Shown here: positions 11,901 through 23,789 of the stretch, piece after piece
Layout: each line of letters opens with the position of its first letter
Numbering within the stretch: the stretch's first letter is position 1
Source: Sialis fuliginosa
Taxonomy: Eukaryota > Arthropoda > Insecta > Megaloptera > Sialidae
Direction of reading: 5' to 3'
DNA: 64,000 bases
NCBI GenBank assembly: GCA_961205875.1
Contig: OY540818.1
Span: 17,830,761 to 17,894,760 of the forward strand
The notes under the pieces: generated by a model
The model's database searches: none
What the model was told of the DNA's origin: nothing
Seen by the model: only the letters and a program-made list of their open reading frames with translations
Position numbers and translations under genes: made by a program

Positions 11901-14900
11901 AACAATTAATCCAAAAAAAACGAAAACTTGCTCTTATAGCGGCCATAACTGGTGCCCTTACCTTATGTGAATGTATTTATTTTTCAGTATTTATCGCTTG
12001 CTTTTTGCCGTACCACGTTTTCATGCTGTGGTTCCATTTGAATCCAACATCTAGAGAAGAATTTGATGAAAATTGGCATGCATTGAGAATAGTTGGGTTT
12101 TGTCTCAGGTAAGTAAATGAAGTACAAAACAAATTGATGTTCAAGAATTTTTTACTCAGAAACCATAAACTTTAGAAAAAAAGTACGAGATACAAAAAAT
12201 GTTTATTTTGGTCTAATAAAACTTGGAGAATTATTCTAGATTTTTTTTTAACATTTCGTGTATTTTTTTTTTGTTTTTGCTAAAATTAAATAAACAGAAT
12301 TTTTTTTTTAATTTTTAAAATAATTCTCCAAGCTTTATTAGACCAAAATAAACATTTTTTGTATCTCGTACTTTTTTTCAAAAGTTTATGGTTTCTGAGT
12401 AAAAAATTCTTGAAAGTTCAAAATCTCGAAGTATTTTTTAGATATCTTGGAAAGCTTAGGTTGTTCAAAAAAAAGTTTTTAATGAAAGATTCGTGTGTTT
12501 TCATATAGAATAAGATTACTAAATAAAAACTGTAGGTTCCTATTTAAAAAAAATGAAGTTAAAACGAAGTTAAATAACAAATAAATATTACTATTCGATT
12601 ACCCCCTCACAACCTAACATTTTTTCAAATATACGATGGTTCTGAGATAATAATCTGTAACACTTTAAATGCCCCACCCTGTATGTATTTGAAATCTATG
12701 ATAGAATAATAACAATCTTTATTAACCGTTTTGTAATGCCAGCTGCATAGGAAATCTAAAAATAACTCTTTATATATCTCTTGTCGTCCATCTTATACTT
12801 TCCCAAATTGAAACACGCGAACAATAAAAACTCATAATCAACAATACGAAGTTGTTGACGAAGTTTATCTGGCAGACAATAAGATACTTGTATAAGAAAA
12901 AAAAGGAAAACATGAATAACACATATTTATATCTCTATTTCTAAAGATAAAACAACAAAAGCAGAATTCTTGATTTGAAAATACGTGACATTTAAAAGAG
13001 AAAATTAAATTTCTTTATTAATTGTAATTTTTATATTTTTCTCAAATTAGTAGAGATTGGAAAAATAGTTTTTCAACTATTGCGTAAAAATGCATTTATT
13101 GTAATTTTTATTACATATCTCCACAGTTTACAGAAAACTGGTTTGATTGAACACAATTTGAAATCAACTATTTGCAACTACCTTTCCAACTATTTTTAAA
13201 CTATTTGCGACACTTTTTACAGCTTCGTTTGCACTAATTATTATTAAATCGTAAAAAAACTATTTTCCGAAAAAAAATTCACCTAGTAACTATTTCATTG
13301 AAAATAACAACTATTTTTCCAATTATTTTTAAAAATTCGTGTTTTGTTTTTCTAAATTGATATTTGATATATTTTGACGTTTTAAATGTCATTTTGGCGT
13401 TTTAAATGTCACTTTGACATTTGCATAAAAGATTGAAATTGTCAAAAAATTAAAAATATATGAAAAAATATTCAGGTGCGTTTTAAGAAAAATTTCGAAC
13501 TAAGATTTTTTAGTAAAATTTGTATAAAAATTAAATGGTTAACCAATGCCAGGCAATTTTTCTGAACACTATCGGTTTTAGTGAATTTAGCACGAGGAAG
13601 CACTGTGCATTTACTTGGCAGATGTTTTTTCATTATGTTTTGTTTGAATATAACCAGAAGAATGCTATGATATCACTGCAGCATACTGCACTTTTGTTAC
13701 AGTTTCCTGAACTCGTGCGTGAACCCGATAGCCCTGTATTGCGTGAGCGGCGTGTTCCGGCAGTACTTTAACCGGTACTTGTGTTGTCGGAACCCGCGAC
13801 GAGTCCAACGTGGCTGCGTACCATCCGGAGCAAACTGTGAGACCAGCTTTAATTCTACTTACCGTCGATATACACAGGTATATATAACTGCAATCTTATC
13901 ATAATATTGATGAGCTGGGGGGCATATTTCATAACCCCCCCACCCCCCTCAAAGATTTTATTAATATATTTTATATACAGTGTATTCCAAGTTGATTAAG
14001 ACATAGGAAATTTAACATGGGGACAATTAGAACCTTAAACGATTGGTGCATTTTGAAATGCCGCCACAAAATCATCATTAGACTTGTGTAGTTCACGAAC
14101 GAACTAGTTCAAAAGAGCGCTCCACACATTAAAAATCCAATATATCTTAGGCGGCTATTACATTATCAAATAAATATGATAAAATTTGTTTAATCAAAGA
14201 AATATGACATGAGATCATGCGAAATGGTTTGTTATGCATGGATAACTATCATGTGTTTTATTGTTCTATTTATCGTAATATATCTATACCGACCTATATT
14301 TCAAATCTGACATACATAATACATATCATCCTATTGTTATTTATTGATATAATATTATCTAAAAATAACAACACTTAAAATTTTAGGTAAAATTTAGAAA
14401 TTACAACTCACTGTTTTAGGCGGCTATTACACTAACAAATAAATATGATAAAATTTCTTTGATCAAAGAAATATGACAGTGTAATAAGTCAACTTTTATA
14501 ATATTTACCTTCATAATATTTATATGATCATAGTTAATGACAGTCTCTTATATTTGATCAAAGTTTTTTGACGTCAAAAACTAAATGGCGACTACCAAGT
14601 TATCGCTGACAGTTACAGTTATATAATTATTAATATATGAATATCAACAAAATCCAGTATTATATGATAATCTACTTATTGATTATAAAAACCACAATAC
14701 ACGGTTGTAAATTCAAACCTCGATCGCGTCAATTGACGAACATCCACGCACTGATATTCAAAATGCACCAAAAAAAAAGAAAATATCCCTAGATAATATT
14801 GAGAAAATATTATCAAATATTTTATGTAGTGTAATAGAACAAAATCTCATATTTTATCAAAGAAATATGATCAAATCTTTGACATATTTATTTGATAGTG

Positions 14901-15812
14901 TAATAGCCGCCTAAATCAATAAATTGTCATCGTATAGTCCGGAAAAAAAATTATATGAACTAAAAGAACTAGAAGAACTCATTAAAGACCACTGAACATT
15001 GACATGGCTGGACTGATGATAAGTCAGACATTATGGCTGAAATTGAATATTTCCTAACAACTATAACTGATTATGCGCATGCGTCAACGGATGTTCGAAA
15101 TTCAAATTTATCAAATTGATTGTTAAATATATAAATAAATACATACAAGTTCAATTGTATATCAACTACAATACACTTATTTAACACGCGAATACCTGTA
15201 ATTTATTTTAATTATCAAATCATAACTAAATAAACAACCATAGATGCATATTAACTGTCAAATCTGAATAACAATTGAATAAAGAAACTATAGAAGTACT
15301 TCACATACCTCTATATTATATCAAAATTGAGTTCAGTGTTGCGTCTCGCGCATGCGCAGATGGAAACGATACTGTTAGAAAAAGTATGAGATTTAGCCAT
15401 CCGGTTTAATAGTAATTTCATAGGTATCCACTATCCAGTTAAATAATACCAGATCAGTGCCACTGAACTATAGGGAGCGCTTTCTGTCATGAACTAAAAT
15501 GCCCAACTCTACTTTCATATACAAATAAAATCCACAGAGACTGAAATAACCAACCCTTACCAAATTACACAAGTGTTTCTAACTCAGGACACGTGCGTTC
15601 TGCCGGAGCGCGGCCGGAGCGTTTACCGGAGCACTTGCATTGTGCGCCACCCTGTACACGACACCGCGCCAGAATCCTACATCAAGAAAGACAACAACGG
15701 CCAAGACTTCGACACCCGGAAAACAACGCTCACCGTACAGAACGTCATCAGGAATGCCGATTTCGAAAACACGTCAAATAAAGATACCGAAGTCAGCTCG
15801 TTTGGCAGTTGA
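8970..15812 (+). CDS. CCHaR: CCHamide neuropeptide receptor (class A GPCR), 3' five exons, TM4 to C-terminus
   Basis: Exons: 8970-9117, 10606-10842, 11988-12108, 13703-13877 and 15588-15812. All introns are GT-AG, phases agree, and the joined frame is 302 codons including TGA. Exon 1 gives TM4 (KPLTVMSAVLIWVLASICA) and an extracellular loop with an NRT glycosylation site and CSPF, the likely disulphide cysteine. Exon 2 gives TM5, loop 3 and the start of TM6. Exon 3 completes TM6 (CFLPYHVF) and ends with DENWHALRIVGFC. Exon 4 gives TM7 with NPIALY (the NPxxY motif), then helix 8 and a CC palmitoylation site. Exon 5 is the cytoplasmic tail. The VSGVFRQYFNRYLCC and ARMVLAFV stretches are characteristic of arthropod CCHamide receptors, relatives of bombesin receptors that signal in feeding and growth. 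TM1-3, including DRY, were not found upstream in the window. Type 1 versus type 2 is undecided. Confidence 0.9.
9210..9602 (+). mobile_element. Family A MITE, internally deleted, in receptor intron
   Basis: Both ends are present: AGGTACTAGCACCAGTTATG and GACTGGTGCCAGTACCT, with TA on each side (9208-9209, 9603-9604). The middle is shorter than in full copies. It lies in the intron after receptor exon 8970-9117. Confidence 0.8.
9893..10039 (-). repeat. Intronic repeat copy (GTGTATTCCAAGTTG family)
   Basis: Reverse complement of 13973-14072; a third fragment is at 25609-25650. Two inverted copies therefore flank three exons of the receptor gene. Confidence 0.6.
10053..10580. mobile_element. 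Element rich in GTCAGT repeats, just upstream of receptor exon
   Basis: Bounded by GGGGTCAAAAC at 10053 and its imperfect inverse GTTTCGACCC ending at 10580. Both ends carry clustered GTCAGTAAAA/GTCAGTTTT units. It stops about 25 bases before the exon at 10606. Confidence 0.45.
10985..11590 (+). repeat. Repeat with internal ~252 bp tandem duplication
   Basis: Starts with AGGGTTCTGTAGAAAACTAG and (CCGT)n. The block around CAGTCACGATATATTTGCAT occurs at 11171 and again at 11423 (offset 252), with diverged flanks. A reverse-oriented relative is at 22090-22465. Confidence 0.65.
11600..11963 (-). mobile_element. Family A MITE, truncated, in receptor intron
   Basis: Ends with CGGCCATAACTGGTGCCCTT, then ACCT and TA. 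The other end is lost at its junction with the preceding repeat. It ends only ~24 bases before the receptor exon at 11988. Confidence 0.75.
12140..12690. mobile_element. Foldback repeat D1 in receptor intron
   Basis: Arms at ~12144-12240 and ~12310-12412 are reverse complements (CAAGAATTTTTTACTCAGAA against TTCTGAGTAAAAAATTCTTG). The element ends with CACTTTAAATGCCCCACCCT, then GTAT, which is also the end at 18866 and, inverted, at 62173. Confidence 0.7.
13320..13640 (-). repeat. Family B/C repeat fragment in receptor intron
   Basis: Includes the reverse complement of AAGTAAATGCACAGTGCTTC and the ATTTTTAAAAATTCGTGTTT block shared with 16860 and 38930. It stops shortly before the TM7 exon. 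Confidence 0.65.
13973..14072 (+). repeat. Intronic repeat copy (GTGTATTCCAAGTTG family)
   Basis: Inverse of the copy at 9893-10039; ends near TTTGAAATGCCGCCACAAAA. Confidence 0.6.
14416..14914. mobile_element. MITE with TTAGGCGGCTATTACACTA ends
   Basis: Left end TTAGGCGGCTATTACACTAA at 14416. Right end ATAGTGTAATAGCCGCCTAA at 14914 is its inverse, and complementarity extends ~30 bases to ATAAATATG. A truncated left-end copy begins at 14146, so two elements sit in tandem in the last receptor intron. Confidence 0.75.
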
Positions 15813-16128
15813 AACGAACCTAACCTAACATTAAATGAAAAAAAAATGTTGAGGTTTGATGATCTCCGGACAGGAAGCTGTGTAAAGAAGAGTATCTTGA
15901 AGAATGGCTCAAGTGGGAGTGGAGGGATCAAGTTCGAAATGAAGAACGGGAAGCTGATATGCAGGTTTGATTTAGATAATGATAATACAAATTGCATTGA
16001 TTATAAATAATTATTGTGATGTTAATTATTATATCCCTGAATATTTTTCCAATGCTAATTATAAAGATGTTTGTAAAGTGTATATAAACGTATATTTAAA
16101 CCTAATTTGCAAGTGGTGGTTGATTTAA

Positions 16129-16690
16129 TCTATCTACATATATAAAAATGAATGTTCGTTTGTGTGTGACTTATAGACTCGGGAATTACTAAACCGATTT
16201 CAATGCGGTTTTCACCAATAGTTTGATCATTTTTCTGAGCAGTATCGTGGCTAATAATATTTTATGAAAACCTCAACATCAAAAGACTAAAAAGAATCTT
16301 TTGCACAGCGTCTTTTGTTTCCAAGTCATTTATAGAAAAACACAGTAGCCATGGAATATAAGACGCTGAAAACAATTACTATATGTGAATGTCAATTTGA
16401 ATGAAAAAACACGCATTTTACAATATAAATAAACGGATTTTTATAAATCAAAATAAAGAACTTCCAAGAAAGGTAACCTATTTATTTATTTTTGATTTTC
16501 ATACAAATTCTAATTCTGGGAGTTTGAAAATATAATTTTACGCGATTTTTTCAGTAACTACTGCATGGATTTTATTCCGGTTTTCACTAATGGGTAGGTT
16601 AAGTTTGGGTGTATAATTTGTGGATATTTTGTGTAAATTTCATGAAGCTGGAAATAACAATTCGTGGTGAACCGTGTGTTGTTAGCATGT
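16129..16690 (+). mobile_element. Non-autonomous Helitron-like element, 5' part
   Basis: Starts A|TCTATCTACATATATAAAA with the ACTCGGGAATTACTAAACCG block typical of arthropod Helitron 5' ends. Its body matches the element at window start. The 3' hairpin is lost; family B/C sequence follows at ~16690-16960. Confidence 0.55.
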
Positions 16691-17435
16691 TGGTAAAGGG
16701 TGACACCCCAAAATATTTCTTTTTTCAAGATATCTCAAGAACGACACATGTTACGTGAAAATTTTATAGAATATTTTTGGTAGAGCATTAAATTTCTTAT
16801 AATATGTGTCTACAATGTTTGTTGTAAAATATTACCTTACAAAGATTTATCTCAATTTATTTTAAAAATTCGTGTTTTGTTTTTTTAAATTGATATTTGC
16901 TTGGACATATTAAATGTCATTTTGGTGTTTGCATAAATTTTTGTTGTTAAAAAAAAGAATTGTGCAATGTGCAATTTTCGACTTCTTCTTCTGAACCTTA
17001 TTAATAATAATTATGTTTGTTTGGTAACAGCTGCCTAAAGTTGTAATCTCTGCAGTGCTAAAAGATTATTGTATTCGAACGAAAGATGTCAGTGCAATAA
17101 TTAAAAAAGTAAAAAATGTCCCAAGGTACAAGCCTTTCCCCTACTGAAATTGAAACAATTTTTTCACCTATTTGCTCAGTTTAAAATAAATAATAATTAT
17201 ACCAATAGTCACGATTGCATTCATTTGTCATTGTTAGAATATTTAAAAACTGTATTAATGTTAATATTAAAATGCAATAGTTTTATTAAAAATCAATTTT
17301 ATCTAAAAAGTCATAAATTAAATTTTGAAAAAAATTAATTTGAGAAATAAATATATGTTTTAATTAATAAAATATAATAATTAATGAAAGTTACAATTTC
17401 TGATAAAAGAGAGAGTAAATTTTGGTCTTTAAATA

Positions 17436-17922
17436 AAGTACTGGCACCAGTCTTGGATAATACCTCAGTGTTGGACACTTTTTTAGTTAAATGTACCAAA
17501 TTATAAATATTTGTTGATATTTGATTACATACTGCCATTACTGAATCATAAACTATAGAGACTTAACTGTTAAACAGCTTAATTTGATGACAATCAGCCA
17601 ATGGGTGTCAAAATGGTGGACATTTCAACTAATTATATATTTTAATTATATAATATATATCATTATATTAACATTTGTGTCGTAATTATTAGCAAGCGTC
17701 CATTACTGGGTTTTACTTTCTCCATTACTGGAGAAAAAACATAAACAAAATAAAAGGCTAAAATAAAAAAACTATATTTGCAGACTTTGGTAATTAAATT
17801 GATTTAATAAAGAATTACTTGTTTTATTAGTAACATGAGTTTATGAGAATTACAAAAAAAAAAGTCAATCACAAAAACAGTAAACTTTGCTCTTAAAGCG
17901 GCCAAGACTGGTGCCAGTACTT
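17436..17922 (-). mobile_element. Family A MITE, near full-length
   Basis: Both ends present: AAGTACTGGCACCAGTCTTG and AGACTGGTGCCAGTACTT, with TA flanks. The body is in reverse orientation relative to 9210. Confidence 0.8.
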
Positions 17923-18369
17923 TAAATGTTTTTATTTATTTTTTATACAAATTGCTTAAATGTGCAATCAATCAAATTTTCAATATGTTTTTTTGTTTAT
18001 AAAATGTACGATACAAATTGTAAAAATATTTTTATATTAATTGTACGTGTAATCATTGTAAAGATAAATAATAATATATCGCTGTATTTGTAAAATTTAA
18101 ATCTATCTGGGAACATTACGTTTATAATTAATTATAAGGAATAGATATTAGCATATTTTGTAAATCTGTGATGTTGTCAATACAATGAAAAAAAACCCCA
18201 TCTTTTTGCAATTAACAATAGGACAATTTCAAGCTACTGCACAATTAGTGTTCCGTGCCATCATCCCCCCTCCCCCCCCCCCACTTAAAACATGTAAGGA
18301 AAAAAGTTGTTCCTTAAATCGTGGGAAATATTTTTTGTCGAAAAACTTTTTTTCTAAAACCAGTGGTAA

Positions 18370-18866
18370 GAAAAAATAAACTATAAACTTTAGAAAAAAA
18401 GTACATGATACAAAAAATGTTTACTTTGGTCTATAATATATTTAAAAATTTTAGAACTTTTTCTATTTATTTTATTTATCAAAAACAAAAAAAAAAACGA
18501 AATATTGAAAAAAAATGTAGAATAATTCTCCAAGTTTTATTAGACCATTTGTATCTTGTACTTTTTTCTAAAGTTGGTGATTTTTGAGTAAAAAATTCAT
18601 TTGAATGTTCAAAATCTCGAAATTATTTTGTTAGTTATGCTCAAAAAAAAATTTTCGGTAAAAGATTCGAAAATATTCTCGTAGAATAAGATTACAAAAA
18701 AAACTATAGGTTCCTTTTTAAAAAAAAATATGTTGACCTTCCACGTTAAAATAACAAATAAATAATTACTATTCGATTACCCCCTTACAACCAAACATTT
18801 TTTTCAAATATGCCATGGTTCTGAAATAAAAATCTGTAACACTTTAAATGCCCCACCCTGTATATA
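18370..18866. mobile_element. Foldback repeat D2
   Basis: Shares the paired arms of 12140-12690 (GTACATGATACAAAAAATGT and the inverse ATTTGTATCTTGTACTTTTT) and ends with ATGCCCCACCCTGTAT. Confidence 0.65.
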
Positions 18867-18869
18867 TGT

Positions 18870-20630
18870 AACAATTGATATGAAAAATCAATGGCTACTA
18901 GTAGCCTAACTTCAGAGGAGTCTAGATGACCTTCATTTCGGTTTTCAGTGTCTTACTAAGTAAATTGGTTGCTTTAATATTAATTTTTGACGAAATTCAC
19001 TTTAATTTTCAATAAAATCTTACTAATTATGAAAATATTAAAATAATTATCGGTGCTTAACTTTTCATATACAAAAATGTATGTGTGTAAAAAGTCAGTA
19101 TTAATTGTAAATATCGAATATATACATATATGCTATAGGTACTTACATAAAATAATTGTATATTTATTTTAAGATTTATTTTTAAGATACGTGTAATTTT
19201 ATGATAAATGTAATATTTTGGCTTATATCCAAAAAATCTTACCTATAAAAACTAATAAATATGGATTTAAAATTCATTATGATTTTTTTATCCCGAATTC
19301 TAGATGATTTAGTAACAGCAGGTATGTATTATTCTTAAAAATTATTTTATATTTTGATACAAAAAAAAAAACGAAAACTTGCTGTTATAGCGGCCATAAC
19401 TGGTGCCTTTACCTTATTATTCCATGCGTTTGCATTAATTTTCTGTTCTCCATTTGAATGATTTCATCTCGAACTGTATTGATGTGGAATTTTATACACG
19501 AATGGATTAAAAATATAAATAATGAAATGTTTTATATAAAAACATTCTGTTTGTGCAATTTGTCTGGTGTTGACAACTTAATGAGAATGTCTAAAATCAT
19601 TTATCCGTATGAAGTAAATAATGTAACACTTATTTCTCTGTAAATTAGTTGTTACTGACTGTCACATACATTCCAAGTTTTGTAATTTAATTACGTAAAT
19701 GTTCACAGAATTTGCATAACAAAAAAGGGACACCTATATTATATTTATACGTAAACATCGAAAATCGTCGTAGTTTTTTTACTTTTTTATACATGCATGA
19801 AATACTTATACTATATAAATAAAGTATAGTAATCATGAAAAAATTCGAACTCGTGATTTCGAGTGTCCCTGAATCACGTACTATCTCAATGACGTCTGTG
19901 TGTCTGTGAACGCTCTACAGCCAAAACGGTAAGACTTACAGACATGAAATTTCAAACTTAAGGTTTTTGTATACTCTATATATGCACCTCCTATTTTTGA
20001 AAACCGGAAACGGATGTTTACTGATGTCAATTTTTGAATTTTTCGAATTATTTTTGAAACGGTGCAGAGTAGAAAAAAATGTTTTAGATTAAAGTCTTAG
20101 AAAATACTCTTATCTATAATTTATGTTCTTTACTCTAAGTTATTCAATTAAAAAAATATATTTTTTTTAAATAACTAAAAATTAAATATTTGCTAATTTT
20201 CCTAAGAAAAAAAAAGTTTCTAAGATTAGTTTTTCGGTCCATAATAACAATGTTTGTACTTTTTTTTATTCATAATTTTTAGTCATTATAAAAAATATCT
20301 AGGTACTTACAATTAATAAAATTATTCATCTTATATCGTCTTTAACATTTCGAAGTCTAGAAAATTAAAGGGGGTAATTAATCTACTGAACAAGTAAGCG
20401 TACTTCTTAGAAGAAAATAACTCTCGAGGCCAATAAACAAATGTCCTATTCTCAGTGGAGCGATTTTTATCTAATTCTCCCTTCCTAAATGCTCTTATTC
20501 GATAATTTAGCAAAATAAAACACGTTTGCTTTATCTAACGCTGATAATTTATAAGGTGAAGATAATGTAACTATTTATAAGAATAATTTAGAACAATTAA
20601 TTTTGTTGATTTCATTGAAAAAAATATTGA
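18870..20630. other. AT-rich intergenic DNA, repeat fragments only
   Basis: A family A end fragment lies at 19362-19418. A block at 20005-20270 (AACGGATGTTTACT onward) is shared with 60620-60790. No coding signal. Confidence 0.35.
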
Positions 20631-20632
20631 CC

Positions 20633-20945
20633 AAGTAAATGCACAGTGCTTCCTCATGCTAAATTCACCAAAGGTAGTTAATTATTCAACAATTTAAATA
20701 TAAATCGAGTGTTCAGATAAATTGCCTGTCAAAAAATTAAAAATATATGAAAAAATATTCAGGTGCATTTTAAGAAAAATTTTGATTTAATATTTTTTAG
20801 TAAAATTGTATAAAAATTAAATAGTTAACCAATTCCAGGCAATTTATAAAAACACTATCGATTTTTATTTAAATTGTTCAATAATTAACTACCTTTGGTG
20901 AATTTAGCACGAGGAAGCACTGTGCATTTACTTGGCAGATGTTTT
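20633..20945. mobile_element. Family C repeat in head-to-head arrangement
   Basis: AAGTAAATGCACAGTGCTTC at the left and its inverse GAAGCACTGTGCATTTACTT at the right, with ~100 bp complementary arms. It shows that the C segment can act as a long terminal inverted repeat. Confidence 0.75.
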
Positions 20946-21120
20946 TATAATAGTGAAAAAACAATAAATAATTCAGTATTCAAGTACTGATAGTCATACC
21001 ATGCTGGGAAATTGGTTGTGTGGACCTAAAGAATCGCACTTACAATTAGTTACAAATGAAGAGTCTAAACTTACCCCATTGCTTTAATAAATGATCACAT
21101 GATTTCCCATTCGGATATGG

Positions 21121-21269
21121 CAGTGGTTCTTAAACTTATGAGGTCTGAGGACCCCTTTTTGAACAATTGTTTTTCAGGGCTCCCTTTCCCCCTAACATGA
21201 AAACAATATATTACATAGAAATGTAAATGTAGTTTAATTTATGCCAAACATGTTTCAAAAGAACCACTG
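21121..21269. mobile_element. Short hAT-like MITE
   Basis: Imperfect inverted ends CAGTGGTTCTTAAACTT and AAAAGAACCACTG. No clean 8-bp duplication is seen. A related end (CAGTGGTCTTTAAACT) starts near 32347. Confidence 0.45.
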
Positions 21270-21775
21270 AAAACAAAATTATACAGCGAAATAATTAAAA
21301 ATCATTTAAAATTAATATACGACCTTGTTTAGTTTGTATATAATTATATGGTTGATGAATCTAAAATAATGTCGTACGAATAATAAAAGAATTGTGTGAA
21401 CATTGTCTTCTAATATAAATTATAAATTCGTCGACACGAAAAATACTCGACAACTCAATCACGTTTTACTTCTTTATATTCCCTAATTGAACAATTATTT
21501 TGTACAAAACATGACAGTACATAAGAGCCTTCATAATATTTGACGCTCTTTCATTTTATTGAAAAACTTTTTCTCGATGGGAAATCTTATTTAGATTTTC
21601 TTTTCTGTACACCGAAATATGCAAATGAAAGAAAACGTACTGGATATTTATATTTTTGTTTGCGTTCTATTTTTATTAAAATTATACAAAATTTGAGGCT
21701 TCCGCGGTGTTCTTGATATGGATTTACCCTCCACCCCCTCCCAGTCCAATTTACCTTATATTTTATGAAAATATA

Positions 21776-22080
21776 AGGTAGTGGCACCGGTCTTGGCAAG
21801 GACCTCAGTAATGGTAAATTTTTAACTAAATGTACTGAATTAGAAATATTTATTGATATTTGATTACTACCATTTTTGAATATTAATCTATATACATTTA
21901 ACTGTCTTACAGCTTGATTTGATGACAATCGGCCAATAGGTGTCAAAATGGTAGACATTTAAACTAATTAATAGTATTATTTATTTATTAATTATTATAT
22001 TATCATAGCAACTGCTTTTTTGTGTCGTAGTACTTATCATTTTGTAATTATTGGCAAGAGTCCATCACTGCGTGCTCATA
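21776..22080 (-). mobile_element. Family A MITE, truncated
   Basis: Begins AGGTAGTGGCACCGGTCTTG and continues through the inverse of the GTCCACCATTTTGACACC block. It is cut at the GCGTGCTCAT block, where another repeat follows (22090-22465). Confidence 0.7.
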
Positions 22081-22089
22081 AAAAATAAT

Positions 22090-22465
22090 TTTGACAGTGT
22101 TCGTTATAATTTTCAGTGGAAGTACTAATTAAAAGCTACATTCTGAATTTTTTTCAGATTTTTTGAATGCAAATATATCGTGACTGAAGAGTTGAAATCA
22201 AAATGTCATAAAACATTTTTTATTGCATTTCAGGCGACCTATCTAATGACAGCCCACTCAATGAAAAAAAAATATGTGAATTCACTTTTCAGTCTATGGA
22301 AAAGCGGTCCAAAAAAAATTTGTTTTCAAAAATCTTATCATTTCTGTTTTTCTGTTATCAGTCTTCGTCCGTATACCAAATTTCATCTTAATCGGCTTAA
22401 AATTTTTGAGGACGAACATAGCGAAACTATAAGGTTTCCTAGTGTTCTACAGAAACCTAAAAAAA
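22090..22465 (-). repeat. Reverse relative of the 10985-11590 repeat
   Basis: Shares CGTTATAATTTTCAGTGGAA and ends with GTTCTACAGAAACCTAAAAA, the inverse of the 10985 start. Confidence 0.55.
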
Positions 22466-22789
22466 TGTAAATATCTCTGCTCGTATAAAAAGATAGATAT
22501 TGTATTTTTCCCGCTGGATCGAATGAGATCAATTAGTATATTCTAGGGAAATTTTAGGTTAATACGGAGAACATAGGTGTCCCGATGTCACAACTGTCAA
22601 AAACACGTATGCAGTTATTCAGAATAGAGTTGACACTCTAATGATATACACTTTAACTGTCTTTGGTTAGGAAATGGGGTTAATATAGGTTTCCTAGTTT
22701 TCTACGGAAACCTAAAAACGGCCCTCAATAAATTCATAAAATAATAATAAAAATTATTATAATTAGTACAATTTGATTGTATGTACCTA

Positions 22790-23025
22790 GTATGCCTAGT
22801 ACTTACATACATACACACACACACTCGCACAGAGTAGGTGCAGGGGTGTGCACTGTCTCCGTAAACACTAGAACAGCTGCTCTTTGGTTAGACATCTGCC
22901 GCGGTTCACACCACTGTCGGAACAAGGCGGCACACGAACGCAACAGATGGACGACATGTGCAATGTGCAATGCGACCCTACTCCCTACGCCACCCGCTTT
23001 ACCAATACACCAATATTAGCTGGAT
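22790..23025. other. Locally GC-richer segment, no assigned function
   Basis: A short CA microsatellite is followed by ~200 bases with much higher GC and several CpGs, and a CAGCTG E-box at 22873. It has no convincing ORF or splice signals. It could be a promoter or an old repeat; it lies 1.6 kb before the small Orange-like gene. Confidence 0.25.
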
Positions 23026-23046
23026 GTCGGGTAGTTTGAATTGAAT

Positions 23047-23789
23047 ACGTTCAAATGGTATTGTTGAATCCAATCCAATCGTCATTTGTTTTAGTAAAAA
23101 AATCGTATGTTCAAATGTTATTGTTGAATTCAATTGCCATTTGTTTTAGTAAAATAAACCTATGTTCAAATGTAATTGAAGGGTTTGCAGCAACAACGAG
23201 TTAACTCCATTTTTAGGCCAAACAGAGTTAACAACCGTTTCTTGGGGGAAAAAAATCATTCTTTCGTTTAGTTCAACAAAAAGTTACCTACCGTTGATAC
23301 TTCTCAAGGTATCCGCTAGAATGAGTTAGCTGCTTCATTCGCTTGGGTCAAAATGGAGTTAACTCCAGAAGCTGACTTTTTTTTGGGCTTAGAATTTAGT
23401 TAGTACACTCGTTACTGTGTTCTTTCTTGAAATAAACCAATTTTCTTGAAAATTGTTCTTATTCAATGCTTCCTTACTTTAAAAAAAAAATTTCAACTAT
23501 TTGGGCCAAAATAAAATTGACTGTAGAATTGCGAATTTGACGAATTTCTCAATGGAATTTGGTCAAAACATGTGGTAGGTGACAAATAATAATTGGACGA
23601 AGACAAAGGCGATTTAAATACATTCTCTATTTTTGTAACAGTTTTTTCTATTTTCCCACAAATTATAAAAACTGGAGTTAACTCCTTGTTGCTGCAAACC
23701 CTTCAATTTTTGAATCCAATCGTCATTTGTTTTAGTAAAAAAAATCCTATGTTCAAATGTAATTGTTGAATTCAATTATCATTTGTTAT
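23047..23789 (+). repeat. Tandem repeat of ~55-60 bp unit, split by a MITE
   Basis: Four units, each containing ATGTTCAAATGT and GTCATTTGTTTTAGTAAAA, begin near 23047, 23107, 23161 and 23748. The third is interrupted by the element at 23178-23704. Confidence 0.8.
23178..23704. mobile_element. MITE with GAAGGGTTTGCAGCAACAA ends, AATT target site
   Basis: Terminal inverted repeats of ~32 bp with one or two mismatches (GAAGGGTTTGCAGCAACAAC and its inverse GTTGCTGCAAACCCTTC). AATT lies on both sides. The neighbouring tandem units show the uninterrupted site GTAATTGTTGAAT, which supports AATT as the target duplication. Confidence 0.8.

Noticed and set aside
15593-15997. Three overlapping ORFs around the receptor tail exon
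   Set aside because: Shadow frames of the genuine exon 15588-15812.
21587-21958. 123-residue minus-strand ORF, with a similar 86-residue ORF at 55005-55265
   Set aside because: Both translate the right half of family A MITEs; the shared peptide reflects repeat homology.
22777-23019. 80-residue ORF in a GC-richer segment
   Set aside because: Low-complexity CA start, no family resemblance, no splice or poly(A) context; noted only as a GC-richer segment.
23047-23789. Regularly spaced repeats resembling a CRISPR array
   Set aside because: Units are tandem with no unique spacers, in an animal genome; the gap is a MITE.
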